Source: VRUE01 sp033856275 (GTDB taxonomy: Bacteria; Actinomycetota; Thermoleophilia; Solirubrobacterales; 70-9). Taken from it: DNA of 64,000 nucleotides. Position 1 is the stretch's first letter; every line of letters begins with the position of its first letter. Shown piece by piece: positions 17,424 to 25,974 of this stretch. The notes under the pieces are model-generated. The model saw nothing but the letters and a program-made list of their open reading frames with translations, was not told where the DNA came from and made no database searches. The translations under genes and the position numbers were made by a program. The stretch spans positions 1 to 64,000 of the forward strand of contig JAWVFJ010000045.1 in assembly GCA_033856275.1 (NCBI GenBank), read 5' to 3'.

Positions 17424-19115
17424 TTATTGGAGCGACTCGACGGGTGAGGCGGCGGGATCGATGCCAGCCTCGGCGGCGGCGGCTGGCCAGGCCTCAGCCG
17501 CGCGCTTGACATCGCGACGCGACCAGCCCAGCTCGGCGCCCATTGCGGCGGCGATGGCGCGAGCCGCGCTGGCGTCACGTAGCTGTGGGGCGGCCAGCAG
17601 GCCGAGCCGGGTTCGGCGCAGGAGGACATCGGCGACGCTGCGCGCCTGCTCGTGGCGGGCTGCGATCACGGCCTCGGCGAGCAGGTCGGGACGATCGGGC
17701 ACGATCGGCTGCGCTAGCTTCGCGTCCTCGCGGGCGAGGGCGAGCACCTGGCGGGAAGCATGGCCGTAGCGGAAGGCGAGCTGCTCAAGCGCCTCCTCCT
17801 CCACCCCATCCGGCGCTTCGAGGTCCTCCGGCCGAGCCTCCATGCCGAGCGGGATCTCGGCCGTGTGGCAGGGTGCCTCGCGGCCCTCGCGCTCGACCAA
17901 GCGATCGACGGTCTGCTTTGCCATTCGCCTCCAGGTAGTCAGCTTGCCGCCGGTGATCGTCAGCATCCCCGAGGAGGTCTCGTAAAGCTCCGCCCTGCGC
18001 GAGATGTCGACCGACTTCTTCGGGTCGCCGGTGGCGATCAGGGGACGCACACCGGCGTAGGCGCCGACCAGGTCGCTCACGTCGAGCGAGGTGCCGAAGA
18101 GCTCGTTGACCGCGTCAAGCAAGTAGGCGACGTCCTCGCCCCCGGGCCGGGGATGGTCGATGTCGCCGTCGAAATCGTTGTCAGTCGTGCCGATCAGCGT
18201 TCGCCCGTACCAGGGCAGAGCAAAGATCGCCCGGCCTTCGCCGGCCGGGACGATGCAGGCCGCGGACCCGGTGGAGAGCGTGGCGCGACCGACCAGCACA
18301 TGGGTGCCGCGGCTGGGTGAGATCCGCGGCACGTCCTCCTCGTCGATGACCTCCTCCGGTCGGATGCGATCGGCGAAGACCCCAGTCGCGTTGATCACGG
18401 TGTCGGCCCCGACCTCCATCCGCTCGCCGGACTCGGCCTCGACAAACGCGGCGCCCGCGGCGCGGCCGTCATGCTCCAGCACCTCGGTCACCTCGGCGCC
18501 GTTCAGCATCACCGCACCGAAGCGCTCGGCCTCGCCGAGGATCGTCAGCGTCAGGCGAACGTCGTCGGTTTGGCAGTCGTAGAAGAGGTAGGCGTTCTTG
18601 GGGTCGCGCGGCTCCAGCGAGGGGATCAACTCCAGCACCTCGTCGCGGTCGATCGTACGGTGGCGATCGGGTGACCAGTAGTAGTCCTCGTCTGCCTCCT
18701 TGGAGGAGCGCATCTCGCGGCGGCCGCGGCCGACCCGCGTCGTCGCCATCACGTCGTACATGTTGAGGCCGATGCCGAGGCGGCGGTCGCGGCGCTCGTC
18801 GCGCAGGGCTGGGATCAGGAAGGGCGTCGGATAGACGAGATGCGGCGCCAACTGAACCATCAACTGGCGCTCAAGCAGCGCCTCGCGGACCAGGCCGAGG
18901 TCGAGGTTCTGCAGGTAGCGCAGGCCGCCGTGGATCATCTTGGAGGAGCGGCTCGATGTGCCTTCGGCGTAATCGCCGCGCTCCAGCAGGGCCACCGAGT
19001 AGCCGCGCGAGGCGGCATCGAGGGCGACGCCGGCACCGGTGATCCCGCCACCGATCACGACGACCTCGAAGTGCTGGCCGGCAATCGCCTCTATTGCGGC
19101 GGCACGGGAGAGCAT
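17424..19115 (-). CDS. glpD: Glycerol-3-phosphate dehydrogenase (FAD-dependent)
   Basis: Membrane-associated flavoenzyme oxidising sn-glycerol-3-phosphate to dihydroxyacetone phosphate and feeding electrons to quinone. 563 residues: FAD motif VVVIGGGITGAGVALDAASRG, the family signature GTSSRSSKMIHGGLRYL, GTTDNDFDGDIDHPRP, GVRPL and GKLTTWRRMA, then the C-terminal helical DAO_C domain. ATG start overlaps the nitroreductase stop as ATGA, so the two are coupled. Confidence 0.95.
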   Translation of the reverse strand: MLSRAAAIEAIAGQHFEVVVIGGGITGAGVALDAASRGYSVALLERGDYAEGTSSRSSKMIHGGLRYLQNLDLGLVREALLERQLMVQLAPHLVYPTPFLIPALRDERRDRRLGIGLNMYDVMATTRVGRGRREMRSSKEADEDYYWSPDRHRTIDRDEVLELIPSLEPRDPKNAYLFYDCQTDDVRLTLTILGEAERFGAVMLNGAEVTEVLEHDGRAAGAAFVEAESGERMEVGADTVINATGVFADRIRPEEVIDEEDVPRISPSRGTHVLVGRATLSTGSAACIVPAGEGRAIFALPWYGRTLIGTTDNDFDGDIDHPRPGGEDVAYLLDAVNELFGTSLDVSDLVGAYAGVRPLIATGDPKKSVDISRRAELYETSSGMLTITGGKLTTWRRMAKQTVDRLVEREGREAPCHTAEIPLGMEARPEDLEAPDGVEEEALEQLAFRYGHASRQVLALAREDAKLAQPIVPDRPDLLAEAVIAARHEQARSVADVLLRRTRLGLLAAPQLRDASAARAIAAAMGAELGWSRRDVKRAAEAWPAAAAEAGIDPAASPVESLQ

Positions 19116-19624
19116 CAGTCGAGGAACTCGGTGGCCTGCTCGATCGGCGGGCGCACCGGTGGCTTTTTCTCTTGGCGTGGATGGCCGAGATGCAGGAGGC
19201 CGACAAAGCGCTCTTTGTCCGGGAGCCCGACCGCTCGGCGGCCGCCGAAGGAACGCAGTAGGCCGGGAGTGCGCCAGTAGCCCGCGTAGCCGCGAGCGTG
19301 GGCGCTGAGCAGGACGATGTAAGAAGCAACCGCGGTGGCGTGCAGGTCCTCCTCGTTCTGGATCGGGTCGGCGCCGAGTGCGCAGGAGACGACGACCAAG
19401 GTAGGGGCACGGTCGAGCTTCGCCGCGCCCTCAGGACCGGCCGCCTGCTTCAGCCGCTCCAGCGTCGCCGGCCCGACGACGCGAAAGCGCCAGGGGGTCG
19501 TCAGGTGGTGATTGGGCGCCCAGCGCGCGAGATCGAGCAGCTCGAGGATCGTCTCGCGCCCAAGTGGCTCGGGCCCAAAGGCCTTATGCGTGCGGCGGGT
19601 CCTGATCGCGGTGTCGACGTCCAC
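19115..19624 (-). CDS. Nitroreductase family protein (YdjA-like)
   Basis: 169-residue FMN-dependent oxidoreductase fold: RTRRTHKAF at the N-terminus (FMN phosphate contact), LARWAPNHHLTTPWRF, GYAGYWRTPGLLRS and the C-terminal FVGLLHLGHP, which follow the YdjA subgroup. GTG at 19624 chosen; an earlier in-frame ATG exists at 19672. Upstream of and overlapping glpD. It is downstream of a B12-transport operon, but its sequence does not look like BluB. Confidence 0.8.
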   Translation of the reverse strand: MDVDTAIRTRRTHKAFGPEPLGRETILELLDLARWAPNHHLTTPWRFRVVGPATLERLKQAAGPEGAAKLDRAPTLVVVSCALGADPIQNEEDLHATAVASYIVLLSAHARGYAGYWRTPGLLRSFGGRRAVGLPDKERFVGLLHLGHPRQEKKPPVRPPIEQATEFLD

Positions 19625-19699
19625 GTCTGGAACATAGCCGCCGCATGGACGAGACCTACATTTTCCATGCATGACGTTGAAAATCGACGTTTCGTCCGG

Positions 19700-21568
19700 C
19701 TACCAGGCGAAACGACGGCCAAGCCACCAGGGCAGCCCGATCGCTAGGGCGGTGGCGGCAAGGCCGATGCCGATCGGTGCCCACGGGGAAGGCGCGTCGT
19801 CGGAGGCGGTCAGCGGTCCGGCCCCCTGAGCCGGTGCCGACTCGGCGACTTCGGGTTCACTCCCCTCCGGGACTACGCCGCCGCTTTGGGAGGGGGGGGC
19901 CGGGACGGCGCCGGTTGCGGGCGGCGCGGTCGGCACGCCGGCGCCGCCCGTTCCCGTGCCGATAGAAGGCGGCGGCACCGATTCGAAGCCGGGCGTCGGC
20001 TTCGTGCCGCCTGTGGGAGGCGGCGGCACGGCCTTCGAGGGCGACACTTCGGTCGGCGTCGATTCCCGCGGCGGCGGCGAGATCGGCAGCGCGTTGCCGG
20101 CAACCGCGACCAGTACCTGGCCGGTCACCCAGACCGGTGTCTGATCCTTGGATTCCGAGTAACGGTAATGGCCATCGCCGGCCTGCCTGGCGGCGAGGTA
20201 GTCGAGCGCGCTGCTGCCGCTGGAGCTGATCGTCGCCGGGTCGGCGCCGACCGCAATCATGCCCTGGACTGCCCAGGCAGTCGACTGCGAGTTGACGCCA
20301 CCCGCGGCGCCGAGCGCGAAGCCGCCGTCGGAGCGCTGGTGCTTGCGCAGGTAGGAAAGGCCGCCCTGGGCCGTTTTCGTGTCGGGCAGGGCCTGCATGA
20401 CGGACCCCGTGACATCTGCGTTGCTCGGCTGGCCCGGCACGTCTCCCCAGCCACCATCGCCGTTCTGCACCCCACCCAGCCACGAGACGGTGCCGTCGAG
20501 ACCGCCTTCGGCGCCAGCGGCACGCAGGGCGATGACGCTGAAGGACGTGGTTCCCGGCCAGCCGACATAGGAGCCGTTGGCGGCGCGCCGCTTCAACAGG
20601 GCGCTGATGAGGTCGCGGCCGGCAAAGGAGCGGGGGTCGGCGCCGGCGCCCTCGAGGGCAACGATCGTGCGGGCGAGGTCACCCGGGCTGGAGACTTCGT
20701 CTAGGTGGCCACGAAGGAAGTCGATTGGGCCGCGGCCCGAGTTGGTCACGTCGAACGGGTTGCGTCCAGCAGCCTCCAGGCCCAGCATCGCCCAGCCCGT
20801 AAGCGCCGCGCTCGAGTCGCCGCCGGGCGAGGAGCCAAATCCCCCGTCGCCGTTCTGCGCCGCTTCGAGCCAGTTCGCCGCCCGGTCGGTGGCGGCTGCC
20901 TGCGCCGATCCGGGAACGAGAGCGGGCAGGATCAGCAAGGCGGCGAGGATCGTCGCCGCCAGTGCCGGCGTGCGCCACTGGAAGCGCTGGCGGAAGCGGA
21001 CCAGCATCCGCACCATTGCCGGCCCGGCGATTAGGGCAAAAGCGATGTTGCCGACGACGTGCGCAACGTCGAATGGGATCGCGCGCGCCTCCAGGGTCAG
21101 GAAGCGCTCGAACGAGAGATCTCCGCCGTAGGTCGCCATGAGCGAGAAGTTCAGAAGCAAACCGTAAGCGATGCCGGCAAGACCGCAAACCGCGGCAAGG
21201 CTGAAGCGACCGGCGTTGCGGACTCCCAGGGCCAACGCCGCCCCGAGGATCCCGCACATCCCCCACCCCGCCATCTGCCACGGAGTCCAAGGCCCCTGCC
21301 CGAACCAGAAGTTAGAAACCAGGCCCGCCAGCGCCCCAACCACGAAGCCCGGCGCCGGCCCAAGCGCGTAGCCGGCGAAGACGACGATGTCCGTCGTCGG
21401 CTTGACGTTGGGAAAGGCGGCGAAGGCAATCCGGCCCGCAATCGCCAAGGCGGCGAGCGCGGCCACCAAGGCAACGACCTGTGACGGCGGCCGCGAACGC
21501 TCATACCAGGCGAAGCCGCCGAGCAGGACGGCGGCGAGGATCAGGAAGCTGGTCAGTTGCCAGGACAT
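19700..21568 (-). CDS. ECF transporter S component fused to terpene-cyclase-like toroid domain
   Basis: 622-residue membrane protein. Residues 1-190: an ECF S component with about six membrane segments and the signature FPNVKPTTDIVVFAGYALG and GQGPWTPWQMAGWG. Around 205-225 a further membrane/signal-like segment ends in SAQA. Residues 226-480: an alpha/alpha-toroid with repeats of the QNGDGGFG, QNGDGGWGD and RSDGGFALG kind, as in prenyltransferase/squalene-cyclase proteins and the alpha domain of intrinsic factor. Then a Pro-rich linker and a C-terminal membrane anchor. The cobalamin riboswitch upstream implies B12 or a cobamide as substrate. ATG overlaps the ecfA stop as ATGA. Substrate specificity and the toroid's role are inferred. 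Confidence 0.85.
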   Translation of the reverse strand: MSWQLTSFLILAAVLLGGFAWYERSRPPSQVVALVAALAALAIAGRIAFAAFPNVKPTTDIVVFAGYALGPAPGFVVGALAGLVSNFWFGQGPWTPWQMAGWGMCGILGAALALGVRNAGRFSLAAVCGLAGIAYGLLLNFSLMATYGGDLSFERFLTLEARAIPFDVAHVVGNIAFALIAGPAMVRMLVRFRQRFQWRTPALAATILAALLILPALVPGSAQAAATDRAANWLEAAQNGDGGFGSSPGGDSSAALTGWAMLGLEAAGRNPFDVTNSGRGPIDFLRGHLDEVSSPGDLARTIVALEGAGADPRSFAGRDLISALLKRRAANGSYVGWPGTTSFSVIALRAAGAEGGLDGTVSWLGGVQNGDGGWGDVPGQPSNADVTGSVMQALPDTKTAQGGLSYLRKHQRSDGGFALGAAGGVNSQSTAWAVQGMIAVGADPATISSSGSSALDYLAARQAGDGHYRYSESKDQTPVWVTGQVLVAVAGNALPISPPPRESTPTEVSPSKAVPPPPTGGTKPTPGFESVPPPSIGTGTGGAGVPTAPPATGAVPAPPSQSGGVVPEGSEPEVAESAPAQGAGPLTASDDAPSPWAPIGIGLAATALAIGLPWWLGRRFAW

Positions 21569-23274
21569 CAGCCGTCCCCTGCCTCGGCGCGAATCGCATC
21601 GGCGCCCTGCTTCGGTGTAATCACGCCGGGTAGGTCGAGCACGCGGGCAACCTCGGTGGCGAAGTACCAGCCGCCGGAGAGAACCTCTGCGGCGGGTCCG
21701 TCGGCAATGACGACGCCGTCGCCGAGCAGGACGACGCGCTGGGCGAACGCGGCGGCGAACTCGACGTCGTGGGTGGCGACGAGCAATCCAGCGCCCTGGC
21801 GGGAGAGATCCTCGATCAAGCCGACGAGGTCATCCTTGCGGGCCCGGTCCATCCCTCTGGTCGGCTCATCCAGTGCGACAAGGCCGGGTAGCTCATCGCC
21901 TTTGGTCTGACCGGCAAGCGCGATCGCCAAAGCCAGCCGTTGGCGCTCTCCGCCGGAAAGATCACGCGGATCGGCATCGACCTTTTGCTCCAAGCCGACG
22001 ACACGAAGCGCCGTCAAACCCTCAGCCCCCGGAAGCTCGTCCCCGACACGCTCGCGGACCAGGTAGTCGCTGGGATTCTGGGTCAGCAAGGCGATGCCGC
22101 CGGGAGTGTCCACCTTGCCTCGTGCCGGCCCGAGGATGCCGGCGGCAGTCCGCAGGAGAGTGCTCTTGCCGGCCCCATTTCGCCCCATCAGGGCTATGCG
22201 TTCTCCGGCGTGCAGGTCAAGGTCGACGCCTTTGAGGACGTCGCGTGGGGCCTCTCGTTGGGTCAGCTCTACCCAAAGGCCTCTTGCGCGAAGTGCGGTG
22301 GTTGAGGGGAGGCGGACCCCCTCCTCTCTCAACTTTTTCGGTGGGGAGTGGGATTGCTGGCGCCGCGAGGTTGGTGACGAAAAAGTACAAGCCGTTCGGA
22401 GGGGGTCCACCTCCCCTCTATCAGCGGCACTGCTTGACGCGAGGGTTCGGCGCGCATCGCGGACACCGATGGGAAGGGGTTCGATGCCGCAGAGCGAGAA
22501 GAGCTTGGCGGCGGGGGTCTCCAGAGCTTGGTCAGCGGCTTGCGCCCACGTGAGGAAGTCCCGCGGGTTTCCATCGAAGCTGATCGAGCCCGCGGCCATG
22601 GCGATAACGCGGTCGGCGGCGGCCAGGCAACGCTCGAGGCGGTGCTCAGCCAGAAGAATCGTTACACCCCACTCCTCGTTCAATCGCCGAAGGAGCCAGA
22701 TCAGCTCGTCACCGGCTACCGGATCGAGTTGGGAGGTTGGCTCGTCGAGAAGCACGAGCCGTGGGCGCGTAACCAGCGCAGCGGCGAGGGCTACTCGCTG
22801 GAGCTCACCGCCGGAGAGGGTGTCCACCGCACGATCCAGGAGATGAGGGATGGCGAGCGCAAGGGCGACCTCCTCCACAGCGCGAGCCCGTGAGGTTGGT
22901 GGGTCGCGGCGCATCTCCAGGGGAAGCTCGATCTCGGCGGCGACGGTGGTAGAGACGACTTGGGTCTCGGGGTCCTGGGCGACGTAGCCGACGACGGCGG
23001 CTAGCTTGCTCGGGCCGGACGTGATCGCGTCGATGCCGGCTACTTCGATGCGGCCGGCGATCTCGCCGCCGTGGAAGTGCGGGACGAGGCCGCAGGCAGC
23101 GCGCAGGAGGGTCGACTTGCCGCTGGCGGAGCGGCCAGCCAGGAGGGCGAACTCGCCGGGGGACAGGGTGAGAGATACGTCGCGCAGGGTGGGCGCAGCG
23201 CCAGGGTAGGCGTAGGTGAGAGCCTCGACCGCAAGAGCCGGGGCAGGCCGAGGTGGGGCGGCAAGCTCAGACAT
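21568..23274 (-). CDS. ecfA: ECF transporter ATPase, two fused ABC domains
   Basis: 568-residue protein with two ABC ATPases in tandem. Domain 1: Walker A LLAGRSASGKSTLLRA, signature LSGGELQRVALA, Walker B LVLLDEPTSQLDP. Domain 2: Walker A LMGRNGAGKSTLLRT, signature LSGGERQRLALA, Walker B LVALDEPTRGMDR. Both look active. ATG at 23274 (MSELAAPP) overlaps the ecfT stop by eight bases; the long upstream frame is a shadow of ecfT. The inter-domain linker contains repeat R1 copy D in phase, translated partly as RTACTFSSPTSRRQQS. Confidence 0.93.
   Translation of the reverse strand: MSELAAPPRPAPALAVEALTYAYPGAAPTLRDVSLTLSPGEFALLAGRSASGKSTLLRAACGLVPHFHGGEIAGRIEVAGIDAITSGPSKLAAVVGYVAQDPETQVVSTTVAAEIELPLEMRRDPPTSRARAVEEVALALAIPHLLDRAVDTLSGGELQRVALAAALVTRPRLVLLDEPTSQLDPVAGDELIWLLRRLNEEWGVTILLAEHRLERCLAAADRVIAMAAGSISFDGNPRDFLTWAQAADQALETPAAKLFSLCGIEPLPIGVRDARRTLASSSAADRGEVDPLRTACTFSSPTSRRQQSHSPPKKLREEGVRLPSTTALRARGLWVELTQREAPRDVLKGVDLDLHAGERIALMGRNGAGKSTLLRTAAGILGPARGKVDTPGGIALLTQNPSDYLVRERVGDELPGAEGLTALRVVGLEQKVDADPRDLSGGERQRLALAIALAGQTKGDELPGLVALDEPTRGMDRARKDDLVGLIEDLSRQGAGLLVATHDVEFAAAFAQRVVLLGDGVVIADGPAAEVLSGGWYFATEVARVLDLPGVITPKQGADAIRAEAGDG
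22304..22418. repeat. Palindromic element R1, copy D (inside ecfA)
   Basis: Arms at 22304-22324 and 22398-22418 pair at 20 of 21 positions, and the odd one is a G-U wobble in the ecfA-sense RNA. The core at 22331-22391 begins AACTTTTTCGGTGG and ends CGAAAAAGTACAAG. It is inserted in phase in the sequence coding the linker between the two ATPase domains. Confidence 0.85.
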
Positions 23275-24265
23275 GGGAGGCGCCTCGACTGAACTCCGTT
23301 TTATGCGTATTGCGCATCCAGCGGAGCGCGCGTGGAGAGTTGCTCGGCTTGCGGCGCAGCGGTGCGAAGCCGCTGAGGGCGACGATTGCTGAAACCACAA
23401 GGGTCGTTGCACCCGTGCCGATCTCGGTTGCCGGGTATTCGGCGAAGTGGTCGGCGCCGAGGGCCTTGCCGGCGATCGCGGCGGCAAGTACGGCGACGCC
23501 CGTCACGCAGAAGCGGCGGTCGTAGCGCGATCGCGCGCGGGCGCGGCCCATAGTGAAACGCGTTGTCCACCTATATGGGGGAAAACGCGTTGCACCCGTT
23601 GCCGAGGACGAGACGCCGAGGGAGTAGCCGCGCAGCTCCAGCGTCGCCGCCACATCGACCGCTCGGTCAAGCGACCCAGCCAGGAGGCGACGCGCCAAGG
23701 GCGCCTTGCCTACTGGGGCAGCGCCTGGGCCGCGCAGGCGGGCGGCGTCGCGCAGGCGGGCGGCGTCGGCGGCAGCTACCGGCACCAGGCGCGAGACCAG
23801 CGTCGCGGTCAGCGCCGAGCGGCCGGCGATGGGACGCAGGGCACGCAAGACCCGGTCGGGATCGACGCAGGCCGAGTACACGGCGAAGGCGACCATCACC
23901 ACGGCGGCTCGCAGGCCGAGCACCGCACCCGCCACGATCGCCTCGGCGGTCACGTCTACCTGGCCGAAGAGAGGCCACTCCCCCAGCCGCACCCAGACGG
24001 TGGCGCCCCTGTCGACAACCAGGGCATTGACGGCGACGATCAGCAATGCGAGGGTCAGACCCATCCAGAGCGCGGCGCGCACGGCTCGCTGGGCACCGGC
24101 AATCCGGCCCGCCATGACGACGGCGAGCCCGACCGCCAGCAACACGATCGGATTCGAGTAGATAAAGGCGACGGCGACGAGCGAGCCGAGGTAGACGACC
24201 GCTGCGCCAGGCGAGGCCGACTGCAGCGGTCCCGGCCTCGGCGTGTATGCGAACGGCGATCTCAT
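23267..24265 (-). CDS. ecfT: ECF transporter T component
   Basis: 332-residue membrane scaffold that couples the ATPases to the S component. About five to six hydrophobic segments and the two cytoplasmic coupling motifs of the family, DAARLRGPGA and TLELRGYS (the Ala/Glu-Arg-Gly helices that contact the ATPases). ATG start overlaps the upstream lipoprotein stop as ATGA. Repeat R2 copy A lies in phase directly after the second coupling motif, encoding about GATRFPPYRWTTRFTMG in the loop before the last membrane segment; that loop is unusually long for the family. Confidence 0.9.
   Translation of the reverse strand: MRSPFAYTPRPGPLQSASPGAAVVYLGSLVAVAFIYSNPIVLLAVGLAVVMAGRIAGAQRAVRAALWMGLTLALLIVAVNALVVDRGATVWVRLGEWPLFGQVDVTAEAIVAGAVLGLRAAVVMVAFAVYSACVDPDRVLRALRPIAGRSALTATLVSRLVPVAAADAARLRDAARLRGPGAAPVGKAPLARRLLAGSLDRAVDVAATLELRGYSLGVSSSATGATRFPPYRWTTRFTMGRARARSRYDRRFCVTGVAVLAAAIAGKALGADHFAEYPATEIGTGATTLVVSAIVALSGFAPLRRKPSNSPRALRWMRNTHKTEFSRGASHV
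23553..23595. repeat. Palindromic element R2, copy A (inside ecfT)
   Basis: 43-base element: 19-base arms (16 of 19 paired) and a 5-base centre. Right arm GGGGGAAAACGCGTTGCAC. Same size and same central AACGCGT words as copies at 33345-33387 and 45459-45501. Lies in the ecfT coding sequence without breaking the frame. Confidence 0.75.
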
Positions 24266-25179
24266 TGGAGCGGCAGCGCCGTCTCCTCTCCTGCTTCGAC
24301 GGCGACCGCGTAATGGTCGCGCAGGTCCGCGGTATCGAGCAGTTCGGCGGCGGCCCGCACTCCGGCCACGGTCCCGCCGGTCACGACCCAGACGGGCGGC
24401 GCTTCGTAGCGGCGTGTAGCGGCCACGAGGCCAGCCCTCGCTCCAAAGCCGCGAGCACCGTCGCCGGCTTCGTCAAGTCCGATCAGGCGGTAGCCGCCTC
24501 CTTCACGGCGGAAGTCGGCGAATACGCCACTCGCCTGCGGACCGTCCTCGATCTGTCCAGCGGCAAGGTCCTGTCGCACCCGCGCCCACGGACCGACCAG
24601 CACGCGGATCGCATTGTTGGGCGATCGGGACGGGACGCTTACCCCGGCCTCTTCCAACCGTTCGTCGACCTCGGCGCAGGCTGCACCGCCGCCGACACAT
24701 TCGACCGCGACCGGCCTCGCCTCACCGTCATAGCCCCCGGCGAAGGGCTGCGGCCAAGAGCCGACCACGGCGGGGACGCGCATCGCCGCGCTCCAGTCCC
24801 GGTAGTCCCACCAGACCGACTCGCCGCCGTGCAGCGGGTAGTCGGCAGCCCCAACGATGGACTCCACTCCGTTGACGTAGAAGAACCAGTCGAGCGAGCG
24901 GTCGACGCTCTCCTCCGCTTCCAGGCCTTCGATCGACTGCACGAAACCGCCGCCGTAGCGAGTCGAGATGTCGGCGTTTCGTTCGAGTGCCCGCATCACG
25001 GTGTCGGATTCGGTCAGATCGCCGAGCTGACGATGAAGCATGGGCACGGTCCCGTAGTCCCGCGTTACCGTCAGCTCGACGTGACCGACCCCGCTGCCAG
25101 GACCGAAGCCGCAGCCGGCAGCCGCGAGCGCCGCCAAAAGCAGCGCGATCGCGACCGCCGTGCCGCGGCGAGGGGTCAC
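24262..25179 (-). CDS. DUF4430 lipoprotein, probable cobalamin-uptake partner
   Basis: 305 residues. N-terminal signal with lipobox LAAAGC, so a membrane-anchored lipoprotein. Residues about 30-135 are a DUF4430 domain (the fold of the intrinsic-factor/transcobalamin beta domain): VMRALERNADI, DWFFYVNGVE and GAADYPLHGGESVWWDYRDW. The rest is a second, unrecognised region of about 165 residues with WVVTGGTVAGVRAAAELL near the end. Start GTG overlaps the upstream gene as GTGA. Binding of B12 is inferred from the fold and the riboswitch. Confidence 0.8.
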   Translation of the reverse strand: MTPRRGTAVAIALLLAALAAAGCGFGPGSGVGHVELTVTRDYGTVPMLHRQLGDLTESDTVMRALERNADISTRYGGGFVQSIEGLEAEESVDRSLDWFFYVNGVESIVGAADYPLHGGESVWWDYRDWSAAMRVPAVVGSWPQPFAGGYDGEARPVAVECVGGGAACAEVDERLEEAGVSVPSRSPNNAIRVLVGPWARVRQDLAAGQIEDGPQASGVFADFRREGGGYRLIGLDEAGDGARGFGARAGLVAATRRYEAPPVWVVTGGTVAGVRAAAELLDTADLRDHYAVAVEAGEETALPLQ

Positions 25180-25937
25180 TTAGTGGGCTGGGCGGGGCAC
25201 TTCCCGTCCACGCATACAGCCGCGGGACTGGACGGCGTTTCCTTGCCGTGCTTGGCGACCAGGCTGGATGGCGCCGATAGCGTCACCGTCGCGTGTCCGG
25301 CAGCATCCGTGGGACCCGAGGCCCCGCTCACTGTGGCGCCGGCGACCGGGGACCTCTTGCCTTTTTCGTCATAGGAGACGACCGTCACGGTGAACGGCAC
25401 GTTGGCCTGAGCTTCGGCCGGCGCGCTGAGCGCCAGTTCGTTCGGGTACGGGTAGGCGCCGTAGCCCCAGAGCACCTCGTCGCCGGCGTGCAGCTTGACG
25501 CGTTCGCCTCCAACCGACTGGGCCTTGTGGTTGAGCTTCAGGTACCAGCTGCTTTTGCTGGTCGCGGTGCTACCACCGACGCTGCAGATGCCGAGACCGA
25601 ATTCATCGACGAAGTGGTCGGTGATCAGCAGCGGCTTCAATGCGGCCGTGAACTGGGCGGCGCGAGCCAGCATTCCGAGGGCCGTGGCCCCTTTGAGGGT
25701 CATCTTCTTGCCGCTGCCACCGGTACCGGGACCAAAGCAGGTCGCTTTCGGGCTCGGCTTAACCGAGACCTGGCCGCCGACCCCGAAGGAGTCTTCGGCG
25801 AGGGTCTTGCCGTTCTTGCCGACCACGCGCAGGTCGGCGACCGGCCCCTTGGCGGTCGCTACCGCGGCGAGCGTGAACAGAGAGAGCAAAGCCAGCGCGC
25901 ACGCAGTCGCCAGCCGGAATGGAACGAGTCTTGGCAT
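25176..25937 (-). CDS. Secreted DUF4430 protein with Ig-like tail
   Basis: 253 residues. Signal peptide (ATACALALLSLFTLAAVATA), a DUF4430-type domain (TALGMLARAAQF, SSWYLKLNHKAQSVGG, LHAGDEVLWGYG), then an Ig/big-like strand region (PFTVTVVSYDEKGKRSPV) and a Cys-containing tail (VCVDGKCPAQP). First gene of the operon, 38-40 bases downstream of the cobalamin riboswitch with GAGGAAAGG as ribosome-binding site. Likely an extracellular corrinoid-binding or capture protein. Confidence 0.8.
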   Translation of the reverse strand: MPRLVPFRLATACALALLSLFTLAAVATAKGPVADLRVVGKNGKTLAEDSFGVGGQVSVKPSPKATCFGPGTGGSGKKMTLKGATALGMLARAAQFTAALKPLLITDHFVDEFGLGICSVGGSTATSKSSWYLKLNHKAQSVGGERVKLHAGDEVLWGYGAYPYPNELALSAPAEAQANVPFTVTVVSYDEKGKRSPVAGATVSGASGPTDAAGHATVTLSAPSSLVAKHGKETPSSPAAVCVDGKCPAQPTK

Positions 25938-25974
25938 TGAAGCCGCCCTTTCCTCGAGGGTCGTTATGGCTGGC

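Noticed and set aside
19115..19624. Nitroreductase as BluB (dimethylbenzimidazole synthase) because of the nearby B12 operon
   Set aside because: Sequence follows the YdjA subgroup and lacks the BluB-type pattern; it pairs with glpD by overlap, not with the B12 operon.
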